A program made the position numbers and the translations under genes. This document shows, piece after piece, positions 47,690-59,196 of a DNA stretch of 64,000 nt. Position 1 is the stretch's first letter. Each line of letters starts with the position of its first letter. Below the pieces are notes generated by a model. The model saw nothing but the letters and a program-made list of their open reading frames with translations, did not search any database and had not been told where the DNA came from. Source of the stretch: Cheiracanthium punctorium (taxonomy: Eukaryota; Arthropoda; Arachnida; Araneae; Cheiracanthiidae); assembly GCA_038373885.1 (NCBI GenBank), contig JAWZYV010014426.1:1-64000 (forward strand), in the 5' to 3' direction.

Positions 47690-47855
47690 ACAGTCAGGTC
47701 CGCATATTATGGAACCTGGATATAGTGAACTTCGGCTATAGTGAACGAATTTCATGAGTCTCGATTCACTTACGTTAGAAATGTTCGTAGCATTTTTCGG
47801 TTTGAGTGAACCTTGACTTCGATTATAGTGAACTTAAAAAATTCTGGACGGCAGA
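47690..47855. repeat. Pogo/Tigger-like relic
   Basis: Repeated TATAGTGAAC (47711-47855) and TCAGGTCCGCATATTATGGA look like sub-terminal repeats of a pogo-like element. The other end is not found. Confidence 0.4.
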
Positions 47856-47894
47856 GGTGATGTTGTTCGATTACAACGGAGAGGGTATCTTTTT

Positions 47895-48560
47895 ACTTTC
47901 CGAACATGTACCATGTAAGGAAAGTATAGTAATCCTGAAAAAATTCGACTTCGAGATTTTGGTGTACTGACACGTTTTGAGGTCTTCTGAATTCATGGAT
48001 GCTATTTTTACGAGATGTATGTATGTATGTATGTATGTGTGTGTGTATGTGCGTGTGTGTATGTGAGTGAACATAATAGCTCCTAAACGGGGCATTCGAT
48101 TGAGCTCAAACTGGGTATATATGTTATAAACCACCGTCGCAAGACCGGTATTGATTTTGGTGTGTATAGGACTTATAGTTTTTTCACAGGGCTACGACCA
48201 AGATTTCTTTTACATGATGGCCTATGGGAGGGAAATTCTTGAAAGTGCGATAGCGTTTAAACGGTACATTCGATTGAGCTCCAATTGGGTATATATGTTA
48301 TAAACCACCATCATAAGACCGGTATTGATTTTGATGTAGTATTTCTACAGGGCTACGAAGAAGATTTCTTTTACATTATGGCCTATTGGGGGGGGGGGAA
48401 TTCTTAAAAGTGTGCTAGCGTTTAAACGGCGCATTCGATTGAACTTCAATTTGGTATGTATGAATTATTCATCGATTAAAATTCATTTAAATGCTTGGTA
48501 ATGATCTTAATCGTAAGTGTTTGGAAAGTTGAGTGGAGTCACTCCAGATTTTTTGTTGCA
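47895..48560 (+). mobile_element. HINE/DINE-like element, copy 6
   Basis: A full copy: ACTTTCCGAACATGTACC, (TATG)n at about 48016-48060, tandem units, a G run near 48389, and the 3' end GAGTGGAGTCACTCCAGATT. Confidence 0.9.
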
Positions 48561-50023
48561 TTAGAGAGAAAGATTATCAAGCACCTGTTCCGAAATACAG
48601 ATCAATGGCGAATTTCTAGGTCAATATACTTATGCTAAACAAGGGGTCGGAGGGGGGGGGGTAATAATTTTTTTAATCGCTGTAATGCATTGTAATCTTT
48701 AAAAGGATTCACTCACAAAAGCAAGGTACTTTCGAAAAGGAACCAAAAGTGGATACTATTTCGTTTTTAACCTTGGAAGATTTCATTTTCCATTTCCAAT
48801 GCAATATCACAGCTCAAAAGAGCAGCAACTTTTGCCAACAGAATGGAAAGTACAATACTTCCATAAATGGGATTAATTAATTTTTGCTTAATAACTATTT
48901 CTATAACAATAAATGCGATGCATTGTTTGATTTGCTTAATAAACATTCAGTGTCTGTACAAAATACTATTTTCTAGTTTTGTATTAAGCTTTATTGTTCA
49001 ACATGGGGAAAACATCGGTTTATATGTCGTACAGGGGGTGTAGTGGCTAAAATACCATTCTGTTATACTTTAGATTTGCGTGCAATTCCTGGCTTACTCT
49101 TGGGTATTAACTGGAACGTTCCTTCATAGGGCGGTAACGTTGGGCGTTCGCTTTGTGCCCCCAAAATAAAATGGCCAAAATCAATAATACGAAACTATAA
49201 CCATTTGTTTCATCGTGTCAAGTTTGGGTTAAATATTGCTCTAGACAGAACACTTTTCTCTTAATATAGAAAATAGTTCAGCATGCCCTAGAAATAAACT
49301 AAGTTTTGACGTTATTTATAATTTCTATTATGCCATTAAGAGTGTAAAAGCATTGGTGTTATATTATAATCATCTCAACAAAACTGAATACATATTGGCA
49401 TTATATTGGAACATGTCTAATGTAGGACTATTATTGATAAATATGGAAACTATATTGTAATTATTATGGCCTGTCTGCTAAATTTTATAAATATGGACGT
49501 TTTTTTGAAATTACTTCGTTCGATCTCTTCATTAAAACTAACTTGTGGTGATCCATTACAGGCTGAAGTCAATTGTCTCGTATGAGTCAGTTCAAAAGAC
49601 CGTTGATTCGAGTCTTCGTTGATCGTTCACTGATTCCGATAAATGATCCAATGAACCGATTAAACTTGGAGCACGACTTGGAATGTGCATTAGCGAAAAG
49701 GCACTAAATATTAAACAAATTGTTAGAACTAAGCTATATCAACTGTCTCATTGACTCCTCCTTTCTTGATTTCGTAACAAATTTCTGAAAAATTACAGTT
49801 TTCTTTGATTGAATGATAATAATTAATTAAAAATGTTATTTTTCGTATTATAAAGTAAAAATGCAATAGGTAGTTGGTTTTCTTTACTTAACTGTTTCGG
49901 GAGCATTTACAAATATCTAAACATGCTTTATGGTTAATAGCCTGAAAAATGGTGGAAAACCGCGGACTTATAGAGTGAATTTTAGTAAAAATATGTACAA
50001 ACTTCTAAAAAAGTAAAGGGAAT
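48561..50023. other. Non-coding, nothing recognised
   Basis: AT-rich DNA with a G run near 48652. No repeat partner or exon. Confidence 0.4.
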
Positions 50024-50523
50024 TTAACCCTTTGAGGCGCAACCCTTTCCCAATGCTGAAAAAAGGGCAGCCGTTGCCATCGCTCGACTTAACGACCAGC
50101 AAGAGGGCGGACGATCGAAACGTTCATCGCGTGCCACAGATCTAGAGACCCTTTTTTGACGGCATCTGGCTGTGTGGCACAGGCAGCTGGCGTGAATGGC
50201 GTGAAATGAACGTTTCGATCGTCCGCCATCTTGCTGGTCGTTAAGTCGAGCGATGGCAGCGGCTGCCCTTTTTTCAGCATGGGGCCATCTATCCAGCTGT
50301 TCTCGCATTCTTCCATTTTTCAGCAGATGTCAGTGCTGTTAAAAAGAATCGTGACCATTTTTGTGACGGGAAATGACGTGCCAAAAAAGTAAAGGATTCT
50401 CGTGGAGCTCTGTCACCCGCAACTATTTTTATAGAAATCCAATCTATTCTTCGTGACTGGCAACAGTCAAAGCGTCAGGGTTTGGTGTTCCCAGAGCGGG
50501 AACACTGCGCGTTAAAGGGTTAA
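50024..50523 (+). mobile_element. TTAA MITE type 1, full copy
   Basis: The 500-bp copy has TTAA at both ends and is one of the best preserved. It starts TTAACCCTTTGAGGCGCAA and ends AACACTGCGCGTTAAAGGG plus TTAA. Confidence 0.94.
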
Positions 50524-51681
50524 ACTTACAACAGTTATAGCAACGAATTAATGTTAACGTTTAATGCAGTACAATGGCAGTGTGTAATACTTCAAACATC
50601 CCTTTGTTAGAAATAATTCACTACAAACACACAAACTTCCTTCTTAGAAAATTAATAGAGGTAAACCATTTAAAATGCAATCCCTTAAAAACAAGCGTAA
50701 AGATTTAGTTCTAAACAATTGCAGAAAATTAACAATTTCAAGGAGAAATTTGAGACGATAAAAAATGAGGAACATTGTGTCATTTATTTCCGAAACATCT
50801 GGAAGAGGGCAAAAAATAACATTAAAAATAGTTTAAGCATTCGTTGACAAAACGTTTCTGCATTTCCTTGAAATTAATTACGAGCATTTTAAAGTTTCGT
50901 TTATCCAAAAAATGTTATTAATGCAACTTTAAAAAATAGATTATGCTTAATTAAATGGCGAGTTTTTCAAAGACTAAAGAAAATTTACTCCCTCACCCCA
51001 GCAAAGCATATTTATTTTGTGATGAAGGGAAATGCCTAAAATACATATTTTAAAAATATTTAAATTATGCGTTTCGTCATAATATCTATTTTATAATATT
51101 ATACGAAATAACAACAAACATTCACGATACTTTCGATAAAGATTTTTAAATGAATGAAAAAATAAATTCAAACTGACCCTTATGGCTTAAAATGGCGATA
51201 TTATGTCGTTATTTCCAGTTAACAGCGATTCCATCAGTGTAATTGTCCGTTAACATTCGGCCATCTAGGTATGTTTAAACAAAGGTAATAAGGGGCTATA
51301 CAATGCCAAAATTATGCCAAAACCGTTGTTTTCTTTCGTAATTTGCGTACAGTCTTTGAAACGCAGTCTTTTAATGCAATTTTTTCTCCGAGAGACATTG
51401 AAAAGGGGTTTAAGTCAACATTAACTTATTTTCATATCCCTGAGCATTTTGTTTCTATAAAACGCTGAACATTTCTACATCACTTAATTAATATATTTGG
51501 CTCATTTTACTAATTGAGATTTTTTTTGTACAGAGTCTACATACAAATTAAAAATTTGTATTTATTCAGATTTAATCTCTTGAAAATGTTAATCGGTTCC
51601 ACAAAGTTCTGGAGCATTTTTCTTACCTAACTTTGTAATAGATTGTACGTCTACGATCTAATAGATTATATTTTAGAAATA
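50524..51681. other. Non-coding, nothing recognised
   Basis: AT-rich DNA without gene or repeat signals. Confidence 0.4.
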
Positions 51682-52269
51682 TCAGGTTGTAACGAAAGTT
51701 TCTCGCCAGATTTGCTTGAGTCAGCTCACGCGGTACCCAGCTATTGACCTTATATGCCAAGTTTATGCAATGCTTAGCGCGACTAATGGACATGGCACTA
51801 AAGTCTGACTCTTTTAGCTAGCTCTCGAGGGGATGAATATTTTATCTTCTTCCACACATTCTGGTAGGCGGGCCTCATCAGCATTAGTAGGATGACCAGA
51901 GCGCTCTGCTTCTTTAATATCCTAGTCCTCGTTTTTGAACTTTCGGTACCAAATCTTCACAGTGTCATAGGATACAACAGTAGTACCTTAAGCTGTACAC
52001 ATAATTCAGTGTCATTCTGTAGCTGAGACTTTTTGCGACAGAACTGAGAGTAAATGATGGATCCATCTGGTAGCGTGGTAGTTCTATTTCAGGCACCTTA
52101 TACTTAATCATAACGATATTGTTTTACAGATTTCACAACACAGTGCTCTGAAACAAGTCTTTTCTTTCAAATAACAAAAATCGTTTTACAAAATATTGGC
52201 AAAGACACCAACGCGAACTGCTTGTGCAGGCAGTACTTGGAGTGGCGGAAAACTTTCGTTACAACCTAA
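51682..52269 (-). mobile_element. Internally deleted mariner-like element
   Basis: The 588-bp element has inverted ends TCAGGTTGTAACGAAAGTTT and (reversed) TTAGGTTGTAACGAAAGTTT, each flanked by TA (51680-51681 and 52270-52271). On the minus strand a frame reads VSYDTVKIWYRKFKNED, a stop, then DIKEAERSGHPTNADEARLP. That is the N-terminal DNA-binding region of mariner transposases. The catalytic part is deleted, so it is non-autonomous. Confidence 0.92.
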
Positions 52270-52593
52270 TACATGCCTAGATCGGTATTTTTGAGACACA
52301 ATGTATATTTTTTGTATCATGTTAAACCATTCGCAAATATAAGGCAGTGTAAAATAAAATAAATCCGAATCTTTCAGATGTATTAAACACAACAGGAATG
52401 CTTCATCTCAGATAGAAAGAAAACAAAAATCGATGGCAATTGTTATCTCCACGAAAATATTACATTGGACCATCTCAGTTCCAAAAAAATCTCTTTCGGA
52501 AAGCTTTTTATTTAATAATAAGCATTTATTTTGTTCTTCCATCCTGCATTGGAAATCTCATATCGAAAGAAACGACAGAACTCCAAGAATATA

Positions 52594-52877
52594 TTAACCC
52601 ATTCGTGCCTGGATATTTTTGCGACTTTCTTCGATTTTTGCTAACACCAGCAGTAATTGATAAATTTCTGATGTCAACTTTTTGAGCAAGGGATGATTTC
52701 ATTTAAAATCATTATGTATAAAAATTGAAATGTCAACATCCTACTTGGCCGTATTAAAATATTTTATGGAGTTGAGGTTCAATACTCGCGAATAAAGGCT
52801 AGGAAAAATAAATAACGTTTTCGACTGATAGCGAAAATGCCGTCCCAAAAAAGGGACGCTAGGCATAAATGGGTTAA
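52594..52877 (-). mobile_element. TTAA MITE type 2, full 284-bp copy
   Basis: TTAACCCATTCGTGCCTGG to CTAGGCATAAATGGGTTAA. Same length and orientation as the copy at 44746. Confidence 0.92.
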
Positions 52878-52902
52878 TGCGGGAGTGTACGTAATATGTA
52901 TC

Positions 52903-53056
52903 CATGGGCGTAGCCAGCGAGAGGCAGGGTGGGGCAGCTGCCCCCCCCCCTAAAATGAGCTAGTCGTAGGGTCTGATTATGACAAACTGGGGATTCTCCG
53001 GTTAGACTCCATGTCCTGCCCCCCCCCCCCTAATGAAAATCCTGGCTACGCCCTTG
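52903..53056. mobile_element. hAT MITE, GGGCGTAGCCAG family
   Basis: Ends CATGGGCGTAGCCAG and CTGGCTACGCCCTTG. The 8-bp flanks TATGTATC and TATGTATG match at 7 of 8 positions. The interior has two long C runs. Confidence 0.8.
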
Positions 53057-53350
53057 TATGTATGTATACACCGTCTCTTTCAGAAATAGTTTTACCAGTC
53101 AAAGTCTTTTGAAGGGGTCGTTTAATGACTAGTACAGTTACAAACAGTTTTAATCTTCCAAGCGGGTGTGACGAATTTTCCGTTTATTTACTTCTAGTTT
53201 TCACAACAATGCACTTACAATTCTTATTATTTAAAACATACAGGTATCCAATACCCCTCTCAGCTCCCCCCCCCAAAAAAATAAATAAAAATAAATAAAA
53301 TTAAGAAAATCTGTAACACTTTCAGATTTTAAGTAATTACTAAAGTGCTA

Positions 53351-54093
53351 TACAGAGTGAATCTAAACTCTTGGGCAAAACTTTAACCCATTTATGCCTA
53401 GCGTCCCTTTTTTGGGACGGCATTTTCGCTATTAGTCGAAAACGTTATTCATTTTTCCTAGCCTTTATTCATGAGTATTGAGCCTCAACGCTACAAAATA
53501 TTTTAACATGACCAAGTAGGATGTTGATATTTCGATTTTTATGCATGATGATTTAAAAAAAAATCATCCCTTGTTCAAGAAGTTGATATCAGAAATTTAT
53601 CTATTATTTCTGATATCAGTAAAAATCGAAGAAAGTCGCAAAAATATCCAGGCACAAATGGGTTAAGGGGTGATAGGACACGTAATAAGGAATCGGAATC
53701 ACATAGCAATGTGTGGGTCAAACACGCAGTTTTCACTTAACCCGTCATAATCACTTTGTGAAAAGTATTGAAGTGTTCGTCAAATTTCTTAACCCAAGTT
53801 TCGTCAACAATAGGCTTATCTCCAAAAATTTCATCCATGAAATAAAACAGAATTTTGAAACTATGACTACTTAGTATTACTACTTAGTTTTCTGTTTTCG
53901 GAGAAAAATACATTAGTTTCTGCCGAACAAGGGTCGGAAAGTGCACTGTTGTTTTAGCACTTTTTCCAAAGTGATTATTAACAGTTACATGAAGACGATG
54001 TTGCCGACCCTACATTGCTATGTGATTCTGATTCTTTATTACGTGCCCTATCAAATCTTAAGGTTTTATCCGACAGTTTAGATTCACCCTGCA
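53351..54093. mobile_element. TIR element (TACAGAGTGAATC) hosting a TTAA MITE
   Basis: The left arm TACAGAGTGAATCTAAACT..., continuing after the MITE with CACGTAATAAGGAATCGGAA, is inverted at the right as TTCTTTATTACGTGCCCTAT.. to AGTTTAGATTCACCCTGCA. Arms are about 100 bp. Without the nested 284-bp MITE (53383-53666, one TTAA retained) the element is about 463 bp. No transposase is encoded. Confidence 0.87.
53383..53666 (+). mobile_element. TTAA MITE type 2, full 284-bp copy, nested
   Basis: TTAACCCATTTATGCCTAG to CCAGGCACAAATGGGTTAA, inserted at a TTAA in the left arm of the element at 53351-54093. Confidence 0.94.
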
Positions 54094-54472
54094 TTTCCTC
54101 ATTATAAATCTTTCCAGTAAAATTTATTTCATTTTCATAAATTTAAAGCTGCATGAAAATTGGACAGTGGAAACAACTTTACATTATCTGCCCATTTCGA
54201 AGATGCTCACAGGGTAAAATATCGCTGCGATGCTTAGAGACTCTGGCAGTTCTGAAAATAGCAAAATGCATAGATGAGATGATGCCCTATCTTATTATTG
54301 TATCGATACTTAAACGTATCTAATTTCGTGTGTGTCTGATTTTAAAACCCAAATAAGATTGTTTTGGAAAGTCTTTGACAATCGATCCGTTCGGCAAAGT
54401 TCCTCTTCCTCACTTATTTGAAGGTAAATATAAGAAAATGACTATCCATTTCTTATTAATTAGAAAGTTGTT
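54094..54472. other. Non-coding, nothing recognised
   Basis: Short AT-rich spacer before HINE-like copy 7. Confidence 0.4.
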
Positions 54473-54972
54473 ACTTTCCGAACATGTACCATGTAAGAAA
54501 AGTATTGTCATCATGAAAAAATTCGACTTCGAGATTTGGGTGTATAGACACGTTTTGAGGTCTTCTGAATTCATGGATACTATTTTTACGAGATGTATGC
54601 ATGTGTGTGTGTATGTGTGTTTGTGTGTATGAGAGTGAACACGATAGATCCTAAACGGGGCATTCGATTGAGCTCCATTTGGGTATATATGTTATAAACC
54701 CCCATCGCAAGACCGGTATTGATTTTGGTGTGCATAGGAATTATAGTTTTGCTACAGGGGTACGAGAAAGATTTCTTTTACATTATGGCCATGGGAGAAA
54801 ATTCTTGAAAGTGCGCTAGCGTTTAAACGGTACATTCGATTGAACTCAAATTGAAAAAAAAACTAAGAATTTTTGCTGAACGATTCATCGATTAAAATTT
54901 ATTTAAATGCTTGGTAATGATCTTAAACGTAAGTGTTCGGAAAGTCGAGTGGAGTCACTCCAGATTTTTTAT
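54473..54972 (+). mobile_element. HINE/DINE-like element, copy 7
   Basis: ACTTTCCGAACATGTACC, a TG/TATG microsatellite at about 54596-54632, fewer tandem units than the other copies, and the 3' palindrome GAGTGGAGTCACTCCAGATT. Confidence 0.88.
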
Positions 54973-55689
54973 TATACCGAAAGTTGTGTTGTATTCTGAC
55001 TGACCCGTTAGCATAGTGTTTCAAGGCGGGACTTTATTGCAAGTCTATGTTTATGAAATTTATTTAAAAATACTCAGTGAACATAGTCGTTCTAACTAAA
55101 AATTATGCTTGAATAACACTTGGTTCAAAAAAATTAAATACTTATTTATAGTAATTATTATTTTTGGCTGGCACTGAGCCCCACGAAACATTCTATTTTT
55201 TTACCGGACTTTTGTACCACGTTGCAACTTGGGACGTAAAAAAAATGTCGTTTTCATACTATTTCCGGACAAGTGTTCGGTAACTTTTCCTTTTTACTCC
55301 AGGCAACTAATTTCGCGATCAGAAAAAGGGACTAGTTTTTTTTTTTTTCCTTTTTCTTTCCTAGCTCCATCTTTGTCAGTCTGATTTCTAGAAAAAAAGC
55401 TTCCCTATATCTGTCTATTTGCATCACAGCTATCCTAGGGGATCCAGCAATGATTGGGCCATCGGGATACATTTCTGTATTCAATAAAAAAGCATTATTT
55501 ATGAGGGAGAGCTAGAAAATACCGGATGTTTCAAAATAGATGTTACAGGGATTATCTTTTAAACCGTATGTGATTGAAGCATACTTTCAATTAGAAAACT
55601 TCGTCAAACGAAGAGTGGAATTCAGATAGGGCAAGTTTTTTAATAGGGGCCTGTACATATTAAAATAGGAAATTTAATTTTCATACGGT
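54973..55689. other. Non-coding; ATACCGGATG fragment at about 55520
   Basis: AAATACCGGATGTTTCAAAA resembles a TIR end of the TATACCGGG family. Otherwise unrecognised. Confidence 0.35.
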
Positions 55690-57200
55690 CCCTTCTTACA
55701 TGCGAGACGAGACAGACACTTACAGATTTTATGCGATACGAGACAGAGATTTACAGCTTTTATGCGAGACGGGAGACATTTACAGTTTCTCGCGAGACGA
55801 AACAGACATTTGCAGCTTTTTTGAGGGACGAGACAGACATTTACTGCTTTTTTGAGGGACGGACGAGACAGACATTTACAGCTTTTCTGTGGGACGAGAC
55901 AGACATTTACTGTTTTTATGCGAGACGAGACAGGCATTTACAGCTTCTATGCGAGAATATACAGACATTTACAGCTTTTTCGCGAGACGATACAGGCATT
56001 TGCAGCTTCTATGCGAGACGAGACAAACATTTACAGCTTCTATGCGAGACGAGACCGACATTTACAGCTTTTTTGAGGGACGAGACAGACATTTACTGCT
56101 TTTATGCGAGACGAGACAGACATTTACTGTTTTATGCGAGACGAGACTGATACTAACAGCTTTTTTGTGAGATGAGACAGACACTTACAGCTTTTTTTTG
56201 CGCGATGAGACAGACATTTACAGTTTGTATGAGAGACGAGACAGATACTTACAGCTTTTTTTTGAGAAAGAAGACAGACATTTACATTTTTTTTTGAGGA
56301 ACGAGACAGACCAGGGGCGTAGCCAAGGGGGGGGGTTAGGGGGGTCATAACCCCCTACCATGAATTTTTTGCCATACAAAATGTATATTCTTTACTACAT
56401 TATCACACACACGTATACATATATATGAGTTGTGGTAGTCGTAACCCCCCTCATGGAAAATTTCTGGTTACGCCCCTGAGACAGACATTTACTGCTTTTA
56501 TGCGAGACGAGACAGACATTTAGAGCTTTTTTGGGAGACGAGACAGGCATTTACAGCTTCTATGCGAGACGAAAGACATTTGCAGCTTTTTCGCGAGACG
56601 AGACAGACATTTAAAGCTTTTTGAAGGACGAGACTGATATTTACAGCTTTTTTGAGGAACGAGATAGACATTTACAGCATTTTTGGGGGACGAGATAGAC
56701 ACTTACAGCTTTTCTGAGGGACGAGACAGACATTTACTGTTTTTAAGCGAGACGAGACGAGACAGGTATTTACAGCTTTTACAGACATTTACAGCCTTTT
56801 CGCAAGACGAGACAGGCATTTACAGCTTCTATGCGAGACGAGACAGACATTTACAGCTTTTTCGCGAGACGAGACAGGCATTTACAGCTTCTATGCGAGA
56901 CGAGACAGACATTTACAGCTTTTTCGCGAGACGAAGCAGATACAGCTTTTTTGCGAGATGAGACAGACATTCACAGCTTCTATGCGAGACGAGACATACA
57001 TTTACAGCTTTTTCGTGAGACGAGACGGATACTTACAACTTTTTTTTGCGAAAGGAGACAAACATTTACAGCTTTTTTGAAGAACGAGACAAACATGTAC
57101 TGCTTGAGGGACGAGACAGACATTTACAGGTTTTTCGCTAGAGGAGACAGACACTTACAGCTTTTTTGAGTGATGAGACAGACTTAAGCTTTTTTCTGAG
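55690..57200. repeat. 31-bp minisatellite, 1.5 kb (GAGACGAGACAGACATTTAC)
   Basis: About 45 units of roughly 31 bp built on GAGACGAGACAGACATTTAC plus AGCTTTT(T/C).. Two main variants alternate: one has TTTTTCGCG and the other TTCTATGCG. A third has TTTTTTGAGGGAC. In places this gives a 62-bp higher-order period, for example 56803-56930. Open frames here (for example 55731-56150) are products of the repeat. A 167-bp hAT MITE interrupts it at 56312. Confidence 0.93.
56312..56478 (+). mobile_element. hAT MITE inserted in the minisatellite
   Basis: The 167-bp element has ends CAGGGGCGTAGCC and GGTTACGCCCCTG, flanked by perfect AGACAGAC at 56304-56311 and 56479-56486. Removing it restores a normal minisatellite unit. 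Its reverse-complement relative is at 29067-29241. Confidence 0.93.
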
Positions 57201-58068
57201 ACTAGACGAGACAAGCCCATTTTTCTTCTCGCGTGCATCCGTAGTAGGAAGTTTTAAATTCGCACGCAAAATTGTAAATCACTGAAATGTTAATCACTTT
57301 TTTTTTTCTGTCGAAAAATAAAAAGCTTTTTTAGAACACTTGCGCAGATCACTTCAGTAACAAACTATAAATATTAGAGGGAACGTTAAAATTTTTTGTG
57401 GCATTAAAAGTTAACATTATGTGCTTATATCTCGATACTAAAAGCAACAATGTACATTACTGGGAAGTATACTAATTTAAAAAGACATGTTAATGGTAGC
57501 TAAAAAATCTATACAAGTGGAAAATGCATTTTTTAATCCCACGTTTTAATGATATTTTCTCTTTTAATACAAGTTAGACAGTAAATTAAATTTGTTTTCA
57601 GAATTTTTCGGGACTTTAAAACGGTAAAAGCGGTTTGAAGAATTAATTAGGATAATTTTGTACTTAAGTGTAAAAGCTATTGTCGAAACCATAAAATTTA
57701 ATTAAATTTCCTTCCGTTCTTTGCTATAAAAACGAGCCAGGAACACATATTTCGTTTAATTTTATGCACTCTGCTAATACTTCCATTAGTTGTGTATTAC
57801 ATGTTCGTTATTTTAGTATAGTAATTGCCTTTATTATACAGATTTTAAAACTTAAGTCTAGTAAAATAAATATTTAATAAGGATAGGCATATTTAGAGGA
57901 TAAATTTATTACACTTACAACTTTAAGTGTAAAAGCCAAGTGTAAGATAATGGCCAAGAATTCAAGAAAATAATTTTGTTTATAGTTTAATCTGAAAAAA
58001 TTATATATAGTATGCCCACTCCCTTGTCACCCCTTTCAAAGTCCCTTGTCACCCTCTTAATTTCGAAA
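57201..58068. other. Non-coding, nothing recognised
   Basis: AT-rich DNA. CCCTTGTCACCC is repeated twice near 58021-58052. Confidence 0.4.
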
Positions 58069-58146
58069 CGGCTGTGGCTGTTTGTATAAACGTGGTATCT
58101 AGGTATAGTAAATTGGATATGCGTTACCGAATGAGACCACTCACAG

Positions 58147-58159
58147 CGCCACCTGGTGG
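58147..58159 (-). promoter_or_regulatory. CTCF-like motif, left arm of foldback
   Basis: On the minus strand the site is CCACCAGGTGGCG, which fits the CTCF core consensus CCASYAGRKGGCR. Binding is inferred from the motif only. Confidence 0.35.
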
Positions 58160-58662
58160 AAAACTGCGGAGTTAGCTTTCGTATCCCGAAAACGATACGA
58201 GATAGGGCGAAAAAGTGAATTGTAAAGTTGTAGAGCGTTATCGATTTATTACGAAAAGACACCTCATTGACAAGGATGTGAAAAACAGAAAACGTGCATT
58301 TGTATTTTCGGGATTTCCAACACTGTGACCTCACGAAATGTGAACAGGCGGAGAAAATATTATCTATAGGGCTAAACACGTCGCCGTAATGTAGCACAGT
58401 GGTATCGCTTGCGATTCCAATCTTAAATAAAGGTTTATTGTAATAAATAATTGTTTTCTTCTTTCTTTGATCATTTTTTCACCTTCGCAGAGTAGGGAAT
58501 CCAGAAAATACAAATGCACGTTGTAACCGTTCTGTTTTTCACATCCATGTCAACGAGGTGTCTTTTCGTACTAAATCAATAACACTCTAGAACATTGCAA
58601 TTCACTTTTCCCCCCGCCATCTCATACTGTTTCCGAGATACGAAAGCCAACTACACAGTTTT

Positions 58663-58675
58663 CCACCAGGTGGCA
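58663..58675 (+). promoter_or_regulatory. CTCF-like motif, right arm of foldback
   Basis: CCACCAGGTGGCA on the plus strand fits CCASYAGRKGGCR and points away from the left-arm site. Binding is not shown. Confidence 0.35.
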
Positions 58676-59004
58676 TTGTGAACGGTCTCATTCCGTAGCG
58701 CATATCCAATTTACTATACCTAGACACCACGTTTATAAAAATAGCAGCAGCCGTCAGGGCCTGATTATTGAAAAGGCTCGGGAAGCTTCAGCTTCCCCTC
58801 AGAATTTGAAGGGGGCCTGAAAATGATTGAAAAACTGCGATAAAAATTCAAAATTTTGTTTTTAAATGATCTTTTTAAGTTATTGTACACATTTTTAATG
58901 AAGACAAGTAGCGCTTTTCAGAAGTCTTGATATTTCCTGTCGCAACATTTGTAAATGGGTTGCTTGCGATGCCTGGGACATCTGCTGCAGTTGAGAGTAT
59001 TTTT

Positions 59005-59157
59005 ACTTTCCGAACATGTACCATGTAAGGAAAGTATTGTAATCATGAAACAATTCGAATTCGAGATTTTTTTTTTTTTTTTTTACACGTTTTGAGGTCT
59101 TCTGAATTCATTCATGCTATTTTTTCGAGATGTATGTATGTATGTGTGTGTGTGTGT

Positions 59158-59196
<39 letters not shown>

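Larger units (their letters stand above)
58069..58753. mobile_element. Foldback element, 255-bp inverted arms
   Basis: The left arm (58069-58323) and right arm (58497-58753) are inverted copies with scattered differences, around a spacer of about 173 bp. The outer ends are CGGCTGTGGCTGTTTGTATA and (reversed) CGGCTGCTGCTATTTTTATA. Paired phrases include TAGTAAATTGGATATGCG and CGTGCATTTGTATTTTC. The 136-residue minus-strand frame at 57987-58397 mostly covers the left arm and is unlikely to be a gene. Each arm contains CCACCAGGTGGC(A/G). Confidence 0.9.

Noticed and set aside
55731..57169. Several 90-140 residue frames rich in R-D-E-T
   Set aside because: All are products of the 31-bp minisatellite and are open in several overlapping frames.
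57987..58397. 136-residue frame as a gene
   Set aside because: It lies mostly in one arm of a foldback element whose inverse copy does not keep the frame.
58385..58420. tRNA-like A box (TAGCACAGTGG) between the foldback arms
   Set aside because: A GATTCCAATC B-box-like word follows far too closely, and no cloverleaf is apparent.
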